A stretch of 64,000 nucleotides of DNA from contig NZ_BKAJ01000038.1 in assembly GCF_007992495.1 (NCBI RefSeq), forward strand, positions 1 through 64,000, given 5' to 3'. Below the pieces are notes generated by a model. It saw nothing but the letters and a program-made list of their open reading frames with translations. It was not told the DNA's origin and ran no database searches. The stretch is from Reyranella soli (lineage in GTDB: Bacteria; Pseudomonadota; Alphaproteobacteria; Reyranellales; Reyranellaceae). The stretch's first letter is position 1; the number at the start of each line of letters is the position of its first letter. Of this stretch, positions 34,418-42,822 are shown piece by piece. The translations under genes and the position numbers were made by a program.

Positions 34418-35260
34418 ATGCCGACCATCGACGTCCAGGTCCATGTCTACGAGCGCAACCATCCCGGCCGGCCGTGGCATGCCGTGCTGCATGGCCCGTC
34501 GGAGGTCACGGGCGATCAGATGGTGGCGGCGATGGACGCCGTCGGCGTCGACGGCGCGATCCTGGTCTCGCCCTACACGCAGTACCACTACGACGCCAGC
34601 TATGCGCTGGAGGTGCGCAGCAAGCATCCCGGCCGCTTCGCCGTGGTGAAGCCGGTCGATCCGACCGATCCCAAGGTCGCCGAGACCATTGCCGACTGGA
34701 GGAAGACGCCGGGCACGGTCGGCATCCGCATCATGATGGTGGCGGGTCCGCTGGTCGTGCCCGACGATCCTGGGGTTAATCGCGTGCTCGCCGCCGCGGC
34801 GCAGCACGCGCTGCCCGTCAATGTGCTGAGCTGGGGCCGCGTAGAACAGCTCGGGCCGCTTGCGGCGCGCAACCCCAACACGCGCATCGTCGTCGATCAC
34901 ATCGGCATGCTGCAGCCTTTCGAGCCGCCGAAACCCGCCGAGCCGTGGGCTGACCTGCCCAAGCTGCTGGCGCTGGCGCAGCACGACAATGTCGTGGTCA
35001 AGATCAGCGGCGCCGGCACGCTCGCCAAGCAGCCGTTCCCCTACAAGGACATCTGGGACCCGTTGCGGCGCATCTTCGACGCCTTCGGCATGGATCGCTG
35101 CATGTGGGGCACCGACTGGACGCGCGCGGTGGCGTTCCTGACCTATAAGGAAGGGGTGGAGGCGTTCCGCGTCACCGACCGCCTGACGGACAGCGAGCGT
35201 GCCACGCTGATGGGCGGCACGCTGCAGAAGGTCTACGGCTGGTCGCCCGCGAAGCGGTGA
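34418..35260 (+). CDS. amidohydrolase family protein (LigI/Amidohydro_2 type)
   Basis: A 280-residue TIM-barrel hydrolase. The family usually starts with a D-x-H-x-H metal motif; here it reads DVQVHV, so the first histidine is glutamine. Later residues are conserved: RIVVDHIG (metal His region) and CMWGTDWTR (C-terminal Asp in W-G-T-D-W). LigI-type lactonases hydrolyse cyclic dicarboxylates without metal, which fits the altered motif. An AAGAGGAAACGCC ribosome site precedes the ATG. Confidence 0.82.
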   Translation: MPTIDVQVHVYERNHPGRPWHAVLHGPSEVTGDQMVAAMDAVGVDGAILVSPYTQYHYDASYALEVRSKHPGRFAVVKPVDPTDPKVAETIADWRKTPGTVGIRIMMVAGPLVVPDDPGVNRVLAAAAQHALPVNVLSWGRVEQLGPLAARNPNTRIVVDHIGMLQPFEPPKPAEPWADLPKLLALAQHDNVVVKISGAGTLAKQPFPYKDIWDPLRRIFDAFGMDRCMWGTDWTRAVAFLTYKEGVEAFRVTDRLTDSERATLMGGTLQKVYGWSPAKR

Positions 35261-35284
35261 TGCAGGTCCGCTTAGCGTCTTTGT

Positions 35285-35344
35285 CTTCCGGACCGCGCGC
35301 TTCCAGCGCGCTCATGAGCGCGCTGGAAGCGCGCGGTACGGAAG
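35285..35344. repeat. 60-base near-perfect palindrome (family A), between convergent genes
   Basis: From CTTCCGGACCGCG to CGCGGTACGGAAG, centred on CTCATGAG; only one position fails to pair. A weaker outer pair (tccgcttagcg and cgctaagc) extends it. It lies between the amidohydrolase gene and the convergent D-aminoacylase gene. Confidence 0.88.
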
Positions 35345-35360
35345 AGCATGAGCGGACTCG

Positions 35361-36821
35361 CTAAGCCTTCGCTTCTGCCTGCAGGTCCTGGCGCCGGAGC
35401 GCGCGGCCGGCGCGGCCGCCGCCGGGCTTGCCGTCGCGCCACACGATCTCTCCGTTGCACAGCACGACGTCGATGCCCTTGGCCGGCGAGATCGGCTTCT
35501 CGAAGGTCGCCGTGTCGATCACGGTCGCCGGATCGAACACGCAGACATCGGCATAGAAGCCCGGCTTGATTTCGCCGCGCTTGGTGAGCCCGAAGCGCTG
35601 CGCCGAGTACGACGTCATGCGCCGCACCGCGTCCTCCATTGGGAAGAGCTTCAGCTCGCGCGAATAGTGACCCAGCACGCGCGGAAACGTGCCCCACAGG
35701 CGCGGATGCGGATGGGCGTCGAAGGGGATGCCGTCCGAGCCGATCATGGCGCCGGGATGGGCCATGGCGCTCTGCACGTCCTTCTCGTCCATCATGAAGT
35801 AGATGGCGCCGGCCGGCTGGATGCGGTCGGCCGCTTCGCGCATGGAGCAGCCCATCTCCTGGGCGATCTCCTTGAGGTCGCGACCCGCCAGACCCTGCAC
35901 CTTGTCGGACCAGGTGATCAGCACCTTGTCGGCGCGGTCCAGCATGTCGCTGCGCAGGATCGTCGAGCCTGCGATGTAGGGATAGACGTCGAAGGCGATC
36001 TGCTGCTGCTTCATCGCCTCGGTGAACTTGGGCAGCGTCTCCTTCATGCGCCCGAAGTTGGTGCGGCCCGAGCACTTGTGGTGCGAGACGATGATCGAGG
36101 CGCCGGCCCGCCGGCCGATCTCGAAGGTCTCATCCATCGCCGGCAGGATGTTCTCGCCCTCGTCGCGCATATGGGCGGTGTAGACGCCGCCCCACTTGCC
36201 GAGTGGCTTGGCCACCTCGGCGACCTCGTCGGTCGAGGCCGCGTTGGCCACGGCATAGAACAGCCCGCTCGACATGCCGATGGCGCCCTGTTCCAGGCTC
36301 TGGTCCAGAAGGTCGCGCATGCCGGCGATCTCGCCCGTGGTCGCGGTGCGGCCGAGATCGTCGCCCATGAAGTTCATGCGCAAGGTCGAGTGCCCGATCA
36401 GGAAGGCGCCGTTGATGGCAGGCTTGGCGGCGTCGACCTTGCTGGCGAACTCGCCGAAGCTCCTGGAGATGTTCGCCCTGTTCCTGACGATCAGCGACAG
36501 GAAATGGCCGACGTCGTCGCGAATGTAGGGCGCGGCCGACGCACCGCAGTTGCCGCACACCACGGTGGTCACGCCCTGGCTCGCCTTCATCGCCATGGTC
36601 GGGTTGTCGATCAGCGCCGTGTCGTCGTGGGTATGCACGTCGATGAAGCCCGGCGCCACGACCTTGCCCTTGGCGTCGATCTCGTTGTCGCCCTTGAGCG
36701 TGCCGGGCACCTCGACCGCGGCGATGCGATCGCCCTTCAGCGCCACATCGGCGGCGAACAGTTTCTTGCCCGTGCCGTCGGCCACCTGGCCGTTGCGGAT
36801 CACGACGTCATAAGCAGCCAT
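35361..36821 (-). CDS. N-acyl-D-amino-acid deacylase (D-aminoacylase) family amidohydrolase
   Basis: A 486-residue amidohydrolase. The metal motif is FIDVHTHDD near residues 58-66, the cysteine of VVCGNCGAS is the metal-bridging residue typical of D-aminoacylases, SHHKCSG carries a metal histidine, and GSDGIPFD holds the catalytic aspartate. It releases D-amino acids from N-acyl forms; dihydroorotase-like activity is less likely. It starts 12 bases after the M81 peptidase gene on the same strand, so the pair forms an operon. Confidence 0.88.
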   Translation of the reverse strand: MAAYDVVIRNGQVADGTGKKLFAADVALKGDRIAAVEVPGTLKGDNEIDAKGKVVAPGFIDVHTHDDTALIDNPTMAMKASQGVTTVVCGNCGASAAPYIRDDVGHFLSLIVRNRANISRSFGEFASKVDAAKPAINGAFLIGHSTLRMNFMGDDLGRTATTGEIAGMRDLLDQSLEQGAIGMSSGLFYAVANAASTDEVAEVAKPLGKWGGVYTAHMRDEGENILPAMDETFEIGRRAGASIIVSHHKCSGRTNFGRMKETLPKFTEAMKQQQIAFDVYPYIAGSTILRSDMLDRADKVLITWSDKVQGLAGRDLKEIAQEMGCSMREAADRIQPAGAIYFMMDEKDVQSAMAHPGAMIGSDGIPFDAHPHPRLWGTFPRVLGHYSRELKLFPMEDAVRRMTSYSAQRFGLTKRGEIKPGFYADVCVFDPATVIDTATFEKPISPAKGIDVVLCNGEIVWRDGKPGGGRAGRALRRQDLQAEAKA

Positions 36822-36833
36822 CTCTAAGAACTC

Positions 36834-38333
36834 CTACGCTTCGTTGCGGCCGAGCCGCATGTCGAGGTCGAACGGATAGAGCGGCCGCTTGACCCTGGTG
36901 TACTTGAAGAGCTTCAGGTCCGACGCCGTGCAGCCGTCGCCGTCGCACATCACGATGTGCTTGGCGATCGGCTCGAAGCCGGCGCGGAAATGCTGGCGCG
37001 ACTTGATCAGGACATACTTCTTGCGCCGCGGGTCGATGCCGCAATGAGTGAAGACGCCAAGGTCGTAGGGCTCGGCGCGCCGCTCCGACACCACGATCTG
37101 CATCTTGCCGGTGTCGAGGACGGCGGTCCGGCCCATGCGCGCCGTGGTGCCGGTGGCCATCGGTCCGGTGACGACGAACTGGCCGTCGGTGATGGCCTTG
37201 ACCTTGCCCGTTACCTTGAGCGGCTTGCCCTTCAGCCCCATGGCCGGCATGTCGATCTTGCCGCCGAGCTCGAGCGTCACCTCGGCGCCGACGCCCGCCT
37301 TGATCATCTGCTCGACACAGGCGGGATCGCAGATCGGGCCGGCACAGGCATCTTCCAGGCCCTGCTTCATCGCTTCCTCGATCACGCTCATGACGTCCTG
37401 CGTGCCGCCCGACGCGGTGTTGTCGCCATGATCGGCCATGACGATCGGGCCGCCGTCGAGCGACTTGGCCCGCGCCACCTGCACCGACAACGGCTCGGGA
37501 TGGAACAGGAAGCCTTCGCGCTTCTCCCACGCGGTATCGAGGATCTTGTTCAGCAGGATCTCGCCCTCGGCGGTGCGCTTGTCGCAGACGATCACCGAGG
37601 AAAGGGCGAGGTGAGGGATGTCGGCCTGCGGGAAGCCGCCGAACACCGAGGCGTTCAGCACCTGGCCGGAGTCCTCGGCCTGGTTGGCCATGCCCATCAG
37701 CGTCTTCATCGGCTCGCGCGAGGGCGTGTGGACCAGCGAGCTGCTCATGATCGGCCGGTTGCCCCACACCATCCTGGGCTCGACCTCGCCGGCCAGCATG
37801 CGCATCAACGTGCGTCCCGACCGACGCGCGGTGTCCGCCATGTCGATGTGGGGATAGGTGCGGTAACCGGTGATGATGCTGGCGCCCTTGATCATGGCGT
37901 CGGTCATTTGGGTGTGGAAATCGAGCGCGACGGCGATCGGCACATCGGGCGCAATCTTGCGGATGCGGTTCAGAAGTTCGCCTTCGCCGTCGTCGTAGTG
38001 CTCGGCGACCATGGCGCCGTGCAGGGCGAGCAGGACGGCGTCGCAGCCCTTCTTCACTTCGTCGACGATGGCCGTCGTCATCTGCTCATAGGCGGCCTTG
38101 GTCACCAGGCCCGACGGATGGGCCGACGCCGCCATCGGCACGGTGAACTCGGCACCCGCCTTGCGCGCCACTTCGATGAAGCCGCCGAGCGAGGTGTTGG
38201 TGCCTTCCGACTCCTTGATGGCGGCCGGACCGCCCAGGGCGCCGGAGCGGGAAAAGGACTCGATAGGGGTAGGGAGCGGCGAGAACGTATTGGTCTCGTG
38301 CATCATCATCGCCACCACGAACTTTTGCGCCAC
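36834..38333 (-). CDS. M81 family metallopeptidase (MlrC-like)
   Basis: A 499-residue protein of the DUF1485/MlrC family. The N-terminal domain opens with VVAMMMHETNTFSPLPTP, whose His/Glu belong to the metal site. The middle contains MADHGDNTASGGTQD and the C-terminal domain has TGTTARMGRTAVLDTG. MlrC breaks down linearised microcystin peptides in sphingomonads; most homologues have unknown peptide or amide substrates. GTG at 38333 is chosen because GGAGG is six bases upstream; GTG at 38339 would leave no spacing. It is paired with the D-aminoacylase gene, suggesting catabolism of acylated or D-residue peptides. Confidence 0.87.
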   Translation of the reverse strand: MAQKFVVAMMMHETNTFSPLPTPIESFSRSGALGGPAAIKESEGTNTSLGGFIEVARKAGAEFTVPMAASAHPSGLVTKAAYEQMTTAIVDEVKKGCDAVLLALHGAMVAEHYDDGEGELLNRIRKIAPDVPIAVALDFHTQMTDAMIKGASIITGYRTYPHIDMADTARRSGRTLMRMLAGEVEPRMVWGNRPIMSSSLVHTPSREPMKTLMGMANQAEDSGQVLNASVFGGFPQADIPHLALSSVIVCDKRTAEGEILLNKILDTAWEKREGFLFHPEPLSVQVARAKSLDGGPIVMADHGDNTASGGTQDVMSVIEEAMKQGLEDACAGPICDPACVEQMIKAGVGAEVTLELGGKIDMPAMGLKGKPLKVTGKVKAITDGQFVVTGPMATGTTARMGRTAVLDTGKMQIVVSERRAEPYDLGVFTHCGIDPRRKKYVLIKSRQHFRAGFEPIAKHIVMCDGDGCTASDLKLFKYTRVKRPLYPFDLDMRLGRNEA

Positions 38334-38385
38334 CTTCACCCTCCGTTACTGCCAAGTCCTTGAGCAATCTATCGAATTGCCTGAA

Positions 38386-38426
38386 AAGCTGGCTTTCTGA
38401 GCTTTGCATCGACTGCAAGCCAGCTT
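38386..38426. promoter_or_regulatory. inverted repeat upstream of the M81/D-aminoacylase operon
   Basis: AAGCTGGCTT (38386-38395) and AAGCCAGCTT (38417-38426) are perfect ten-base complements with 21 bases between them; a second inner pair (CTTTGCA/TGCAAG) lies within. It is 50-95 bases before the M81 start and may be an operator or a leader hairpin. Confidence 0.4.
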
Positions 38427-38529
38427 CGCGTGATTCTTGTGCGTTGCAGAAAGGCAACACAAAAACCGGAACACAAAGTTGGCTAAATCTGTGAAATTAA
38501 GAGCTTTTTTCCCTCTTGCTTTTCCTTCG

Positions 38530-38649
38530 CAGGTGCACCATTCTTGGGGTGCAGCAAACGTCGCCTCGGCGACCTCTTTGTTTGCTGTATGCCCGTCTTG
38601 GGCGTTTCCTCCCTAAACTCGGGCCGTGCTTGTCACGGCCCTTTTTTTT
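38530..38649 (+). ncRNA. candidate small RNA, mmgR/suhB (alpha-r8)-like
   Basis: On the plus strand a series of hairpins ends in a strong terminator: GCACC/GGTGC at 38535-38552, AGCAAAC...GTTTGCT with inner GTCGCC/GGCGAC at 38553-38586, GCCC/GGGC at 38591-38603, the single-stranded GTTTCCTCCCTAAACT, then GGGCCGTG-CTTGT-CACGGCCC and eight Ts (38621-38649). The unpaired UUUCCUCCC block directly before a GGGCC terminator stem matches what I recall of the mmgR/suhB RNA of alphaproteobacteria, which limits polyhydroxybutyrate storage in Sinorhizobium. The 5' end is unknown; the conserved family core would be about the last 77 bases. The gap 38340-38690 holds no protein gene. Confidence 0.6.
38621..38649 (+). 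terminator. intrinsic terminator of the small RNA
   Basis: An eight-pair GC stem (38621-38628 with 38634-38641), five-base loop and eight Ts. No plus-strand protein gene precedes it, which itself argues for an RNA gene. Confidence 0.9.
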
Positions 38650-38690
38650 GCGTGCTGCGTGATTGATCGGCGGTAGCTACTCGGCGGCCA

Positions 38691-39590
38691 CTACTCAGCA
38701 GCCAGCGGCCGGGGCAGCAGTACGGCGAGCGCCTGGCTCGCGACCTCTTCGAGGAAGCCAGCCATGATCCGCTCGATGGCGACGGCGTTGTCGAGCTTCT
38801 TGTGACGGCCCTCGTCCATGTACAGGGACCGATTGATTTCGATCTGCAGGGCGTGCCGGTTGAGGCCGGGCCGGCCGTAGCGCTGAGTCGTGAAGCCGCC
38901 GGCGTAGGGCTGGTTGCGCTGAACCTTCAGGCCGTGGCTGGCGAACCAGCGTTCGGCGCTGTCGACGAGGTCGGGGGCGCAGGATTCGCCGTGGTTGTCG
39001 CCCAGCACGATATCGACGCGATGGTCGCGTTCGCGCGGGCCGACGCCTGAGGCCGAGGACGGCATGGAATGGGCATCGATCAGGAGCGCCGTGCCGAACT
39101 GGCGATGCGTGTGCTCGACCAGGGTCGAAAGCGCCGTGTGATAAGGCCGCCAGCAGGTTTCCAGCCGGTGCTCGATCTCCTCGGACGGCACGCGGCCGCG
39201 ATAGATCGCCTCGCCGCTGGCTGCCACGCGCGGGATCATGCCCAGGCCTGCCGCGACACGCGTCGTGCGATGGTTCAGCGGCCGTGGCAGGGGCCCCTCG
39301 AACATGCCCGGATCGAGCTCGTAGGGCTCTCGGTTGGCATCGACGAAGGAGCGCGGAAAGCGGGCGGCCAGGAACGGAACGCCGAGCCCGGGTGCCGCCG
39401 CAAACAGCTCGTCGACGAAGGCATCCTCGGCGCGGCGCAACGCCGCCAGGGGCACCGCGGTCTGGGCGAGGAAGCGGGCTGGGTAGACCGATCCGCTGTG
39501 CGGCGAGGCCACCACGACCGGTGCGCTCTGGCGCCGCGGCGGGCGGTAATCCAAGGCCTCGTGGTCGAACGCGGTCGGCAAAAACTCCAT
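38691..39590 (-). CDS. N-formylglutamate amidohydrolase family protein
   Basis: A 299-residue zinc-dependent amidohydrolase. The start MEFLPTAFDHEALDYRPP is preferred because an upstream extension would run through the tRNA. Family motifs are VVVASPHSGSVYP, DANREPYELDPGMFEG, LLIDAHSMPSS and LQIEINRSLYMDE. It hydrolyses N-formyl-L-glutamate to glutamate and formate, the last step of one histidine-degradation route, but no hut genes are nearby, so another formyl- or acyl-amino acid is possible. Confidence 0.88.
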   Translation of the reverse strand: MEFLPTAFDHEALDYRPPRRQSAPVVVASPHSGSVYPARFLAQTAVPLAALRRAEDAFVDELFAAAPGLGVPFLAARFPRSFVDANREPYELDPGMFEGPLPRPLNHRTTRVAAGLGMIPRVAASGEAIYRGRVPSEEIEHRLETCWRPYHTALSTLVEHTHRQFGTALLIDAHSMPSSASGVGPRERDHRVDIVLGDNHGESCAPDLVDSAERWFASHGLKVQRNQPYAGGFTTQRYGRPGLNRHALQIEINRSLYMDEGRHKKLDNAVAIERIMAGFLEEVASQALAVLLPRPLAAE

Positions 39591-39718
39591 GCATGCGTCA
39601 TAGCGCGCGGATCGGGGCGCGTCACGCACTGCGCGTGCATCCCGGCATTGTCTCACACTTGCCAACCCGGACTTCGCGATGTAGACGACCGCACCTTGGC
39701 GATGCCCTGAGAAATTGG

Positions 39719-39793
39719 GGGCGCGTAGCTCAGCGGTAGAGCACTGTCTTGACATGGCAGGGGTCACAGGTTCAATCCCTGTCGCGCCCACCA
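39719..39793 (+). tRNA. tRNA-Val (anticodon GAC)
   Basis: The acceptor stem GGGCGCG pairs with CGCGCCC (39783-39789). The D arm is GCTC-AGCGGTA-GAGC, and the anticodon arm is CTGTC-TTGACAT-GGCAG, giving GAC. The T arm is ACAGG-TTCAATC-CCTGT. The discriminator A and an encoded CCA end the gene at 39793. nadE begins only 17 bases later. Confidence 0.95.
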
Positions 39794-39810
39794 TCGCCCA
39801 CCACAATCCC

Positions 39811-41859
39811 TTGTCCGAATTCTTCTCCCTCTACTCACACGACTTCGTGCGCGTAGCCTGCTGCGTGCCGCGCACCCGCGTCGCCGACACCGGCTACAAC
39901 CTCGCCGAGACGCTGCGGCTGGCCGCCGAAGGTGACAAGGCCCGCACAGCCGTCATGGTCTTTCCCGAGCTGGGACTGTCGTCCTACGCCATCGAGGACC
40001 TGCTGCTGCAGGACGCGCTCCTGGACGAGGTCGAGGCGTCGATCGCCAAGGTCGTCGCAGCCTCGAACAAGCTCTTTCCCGTCCTGATCGTCGGCGCCCC
40101 GCTGCGCCTCGCCGGCCGCCTGTACAACACCGCCATCGTCATCCATCGCGGCGCCATCCTGGGCGTCGTCCCGAAGACCTACCTGCCGAACTACCGCGAG
40201 TTCTACGAAAAGCGCCACTTCGTGTCGGGCGCCAACATCATCGAGAACACGATCAGGATCGCCGGCCACGAGGCGCCGTTCGGCACCGACATGCTGTTCC
40301 GCTCGACCGGCAGCGTGCCTCTCACGTTCCATGTCGAGATCTGCGAGGACATCTGGGTGCCGGTGCCGCCATCGAGCCACGCGGCTCTCGCCGGCGCCGA
40401 GCTGCTGGTCAACCTGTCGGCCAGCAACATCACCATCGGCAAGGCCGAGGCGCGGCGCCTGTTGTGCGGCAGCCAGTCGGCGCGCGCCATCGCCGCCTAT
40501 GCTTATTCGGCGTCCGGCCCGGGCGAATCGACGACCGACCTCGCCTGGGACGGCCATGCCGCGATCTACGAGCTGGGCGACCAGCTCGCCGAGACGAGCC
40601 GCTTCGAGAAGGACTCGACCATCGTCACGGCCGACGTCGATATCGGCCGCATCCGCCAGGAGCGGCTGCGCAACAACGGCTTCGCCGACTGCGCGATGAT
40701 CGAGGGCGACAGGGTGAAGCGCTTCCGCAAGGTCGACTTCGTGCTCGAGGCGCCGCGCGGCAAGGTGGCGCTCGAGCGCCCCATCGAGCGCTTCCCCTAC
40801 GTGCCGTCCGATCCGGCCAAGCTGCGCGACAATTGCTACGAGGCCTACAACATCCAGATCCAGGGCCTGGCCCAGCGCCTGATGTCGAGCCGTACGGAGA
40901 AGGCGATCATCGGCGTGTCGGGCGGTCTCGATTCGACGCAGGCGCTGATCGTCACCTGCCGGGCGATGGACCAGCTCAAGCTGCCGCGCAAGAACATCTA
41001 TGCCTACACGCTGCCGGGCTTCGGCACGTCGGACAAGACGCACAAGAACGCCTGGCGGCTGATGGAGGCGCTGGGCGTGACCGCGGCCGAGATCGACATC
41101 AAGCCAGCCGCGCAGCAGATGCTGGCCGACATCGGCCATCCCTTCGCCCAGGGCAAGAAGGTCTACGACGTCACCTTCGAGAACGTGCAGGCGGGACTGC
41201 GCACCGATTACCTGTTCCGTCTCGCCAACCAGCAGGGCGGCATGGTGGTCGGCACCGGCGACCTCTCCGAGCTGGGGCTGGGCTGGTGCACCTACGGCGT
41301 CGGCGATCACATGTCGCACTACAATCCCAACGGCTCGGTCTCCAAGACGCTGATCCAGCACCTGATCCGCTTCGTCGCGGCATCGGGCGACGTCGGCAAG
41401 GACACGGCCGAGATCCTGCACGACATCCTCGACACCGAGATCTCGCCCGAGCTGATCCCGGCCGGTGCGGGAGGCGCCATCCAGTCGACCGAGCAGTCGG
41501 TCGGTCCCTACGCACTGCAGGACTTCAATCTCTTCTACCTGACCCGGCTCGGCTTCCGGCCGTCCAAGATCGCGTTCATGGCTTGGAATGCCTGGCATGA
41601 CATCGACAAGGGCGCCTGGCCCGCCAACCTGCCGGCAGGCACGCGCCGGGCCTACGAGCTCGGCGAGATCCGGCACTGGCTGAAACTGTTCCTGCGGCGC
41701 TTCTTCACCAACCAGTTCAAGCGCTCGGCCCTGCCCAACGGCCCCAAGATCTCGTCCGGCGGCTCTCTGTCGCCGCGCGGCGACTGGCGCGCCCCGTCCG
41801 ACGGCAGCCCGGACATCTGGCTGGCCGAGGTCGAGACGGTTCCCGAGAAGGTGAAATAG
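39811..41859 (+). CDS. nadE: glutamine-dependent NAD+ synthetase
   Basis: A 682-residue two-domain enzyme making NAD from deamido-NAD, ATP and glutamine. The N-terminal nitrilase-type glutaminase has its triad in VFPELGLS (Glu), [14 protein letters not shown] (Lys) and [10 protein letters not shown] (Cys). The C-terminal synthetase has the pyrophosphatase loop [11 protein letters not shown]. The TTG at 39811 is chosen because the family begins with '[14 protein letters not shown]'; earlier in-frame starts would translate the tRNA. There is no ribosome site, and the start is 17 bases after tRNA-Val, so the mRNA probably arises by tRNA 3' processing or from an overlapping promoter. Confidence 0.93.
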   Translation: MSEFFSLYSHDFVRVACCVPRTRVADTGYNLAETLRLAAEGDKARTAVMVFPELGLSSYAIEDLLLQDALLDEVEASIAKVVAASNKLFPVLIVGAPLRLAGRLYNTAIVIHRGAILGVVPKTYLPNYREFYEKRHFVSGANIIENTIRIAGHEAPFGTDMLFRSTGSVPLTFHVEICEDIWVPVPPSSHAALAGAELLVNLSASNITIGKAEARRLLCGSQSARAIAAYAYSASGPGESTTDLAWDGHAAIYELGDQLAETSRFEKDSTIVTADVDIGRIRQERLRNNGFADCAMIEGDRVKRFRKVDFVLEAPRGKVALERPIERFPYVPSDPAKLRDNCYEAYNIQIQGLAQRLMSSRTEKAIIGVSGGLDSTQALIVTCRAMDQLKLPRKNIYAYTLPGFGTSDKTHKNAWRLMEALGVTAAEIDIKPAAQQMLADIGHPFAQGKKVYDVTFENVQAGLRTDYLFRLANQQGGMVVGTGDLSELGLGWCTYGVGDHMSHYNPNGSVSKTLIQHLIRFVAASGDVGKDTAEILHDILDTEISPELIPAGAGGAIQSTEQSVGPYALQDFNLFYLTRLGFRPSKIAFMAWNAWHDIDKGAWPANLPAGTRRAYELGEIRHWLKLFLRRFFTNQFKRSALPNGPKISSGGSLSPRGDWRAPSDGSPDIWLAEVETVPEKVK

Positions 41860-41937
41860 AAAGGTCACAGACCGGCCCGCGAACGAAACCGGGCGGTCGC
41901 GCGTTGGCACGTCGATCCCATCAAGGGAGGGTGTGCG

Positions 41938-42354
41938 ATGGCTGATCCAACGCTGACCATTTCATCCGAGAGCGTCTGCTTCATCATCGTCAAGGCGCGC
42001 GAATTCGACGCCCAGGACGTGGTGACCGATCCAGATTCGGGTTCCAATGCCGCCGATGACGGGACGGCGTCGGTGCTCGAGGCGCATGCCGACGACCTGA
42101 CGCAGAAAGAACTCGTGGCGTTCATCAACGCACTGAGCGAGGAGGAGCAGGCCGACCTTGTGGCACTGCTGTGGCTGGGTCGCGGCGACGGCACGATGGA
42201 GGACTGGGACGACCTGCGCGACGAGGCGCAGCGGCAACACAACAACCGCACTGCCGCCTATCTGCTGGGCGAGCCGCTGCTGTCCGATCATCTCGAGGAG
42301 GGTCTCTCGCAGTTCGGCTTCTCGTGCGAGGATTTCGAAATCGGTCGCCTGTGA
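41938..42354 (+). CDS. DUF3775 domain-containing protein
   Basis: A 138-residue acidic protein with AAGGGAGG before the ATG. The block FINALSEEEQADLVALLWLGRGD ... WDDLRDEAQRQHNNRTAAYLLG is characteristic of DUF3775, a family of unknown role found mainly in alphaproteobacteria. It is soluble and mainly helical. It is followed at 53 bases by the rhodanese gene, so the two may be co-transcribed. Confidence 0.83.
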   Translation: MADPTLTISSESVCFIIVKAREFDAQDVVTDPDSGSNAADDGTASVLEAHADDLTQKELVAFINALSEEEQADLVALLWLGRGDGTMEDWDDLRDEAQRQHNNRTAAYLLGEPLLSDHLEEGLSQFGFSCEDFEIGRL

Positions 42355-42407
42355 CGTCTTTCGCCGGTCGCGGTCTGTCAGTACAAATAGGCATCGGAGG
42401 ACGTTCG

Positions 42408-42815
42408 ATGCCGCTCAACATCAAGAAGACCGTCAAGCAGATGGTCGCTGAAGCCGACAGTCAGATCGAAACCATGCCGCTTGCCGACGTGATGAAGCTG
42501 CATGGTCAGCCCGGTGTCACCTTCATCGACATCCGCGATCCGCGCGAGCTGTGGCGCGACGGCACGATCCCCGGCGCGATCAACGTGACGCGCGGCATGC
42601 TCGAGATGTGGATCGATCCCGAGAGCCCCTACGCCAAGGATTATTTCCAGACCGGCAACAAGTTCATCTTCTTCTGTGCCGGCGCCTGGCGCTCGGCCCT
42701 AGCGACCAAGACGGCGCAGGACATGGGCCTGACGCCGGTCGCCCACATCGAGGGTGGCTTCGGCGCCTGGAAGAAGGCGGGCGGACCGGTCGAGAAGGTC
42801 GAGCCCAAGAAATAG
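42408..42815 (+). CDS. single-domain rhodanese-like sulfurtransferase
   Basis: A 135-residue rhodanese domain. FIDIRDPRELWRDGTIPGAINV is the family's CH2A region, and the catalytic cysteine is C90 in FFCAGAWRSALA, whose loop would carry persulfide. CGGAGGACG precedes the ATG at 42408. It may transfer sulfur or act as a thiol switch; the partner is unknown. The acyl-CoA ligase gene starts seven bases after its stop. Confidence 0.9.
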   Translation: MPLNIKKTVKQMVAEADSQIETMPLADVMKLHGQPGVTFIDIRDPRELWRDGTIPGAINVTRGMLEMWIDPESPYAKDYFQTGNKFIFFCAGAWRSALATKTAQDMGLTPVAHIEGGFGAWKKAGGPVEKVEPKK

Positions 42816-42822
42816 GTTGGCG

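Noticed and set aside
39715..39810. An upstream start for nadE
   Set aside because: It would translate the tRNA-Val sequence; the family alignment begins at the TTG at 39811.
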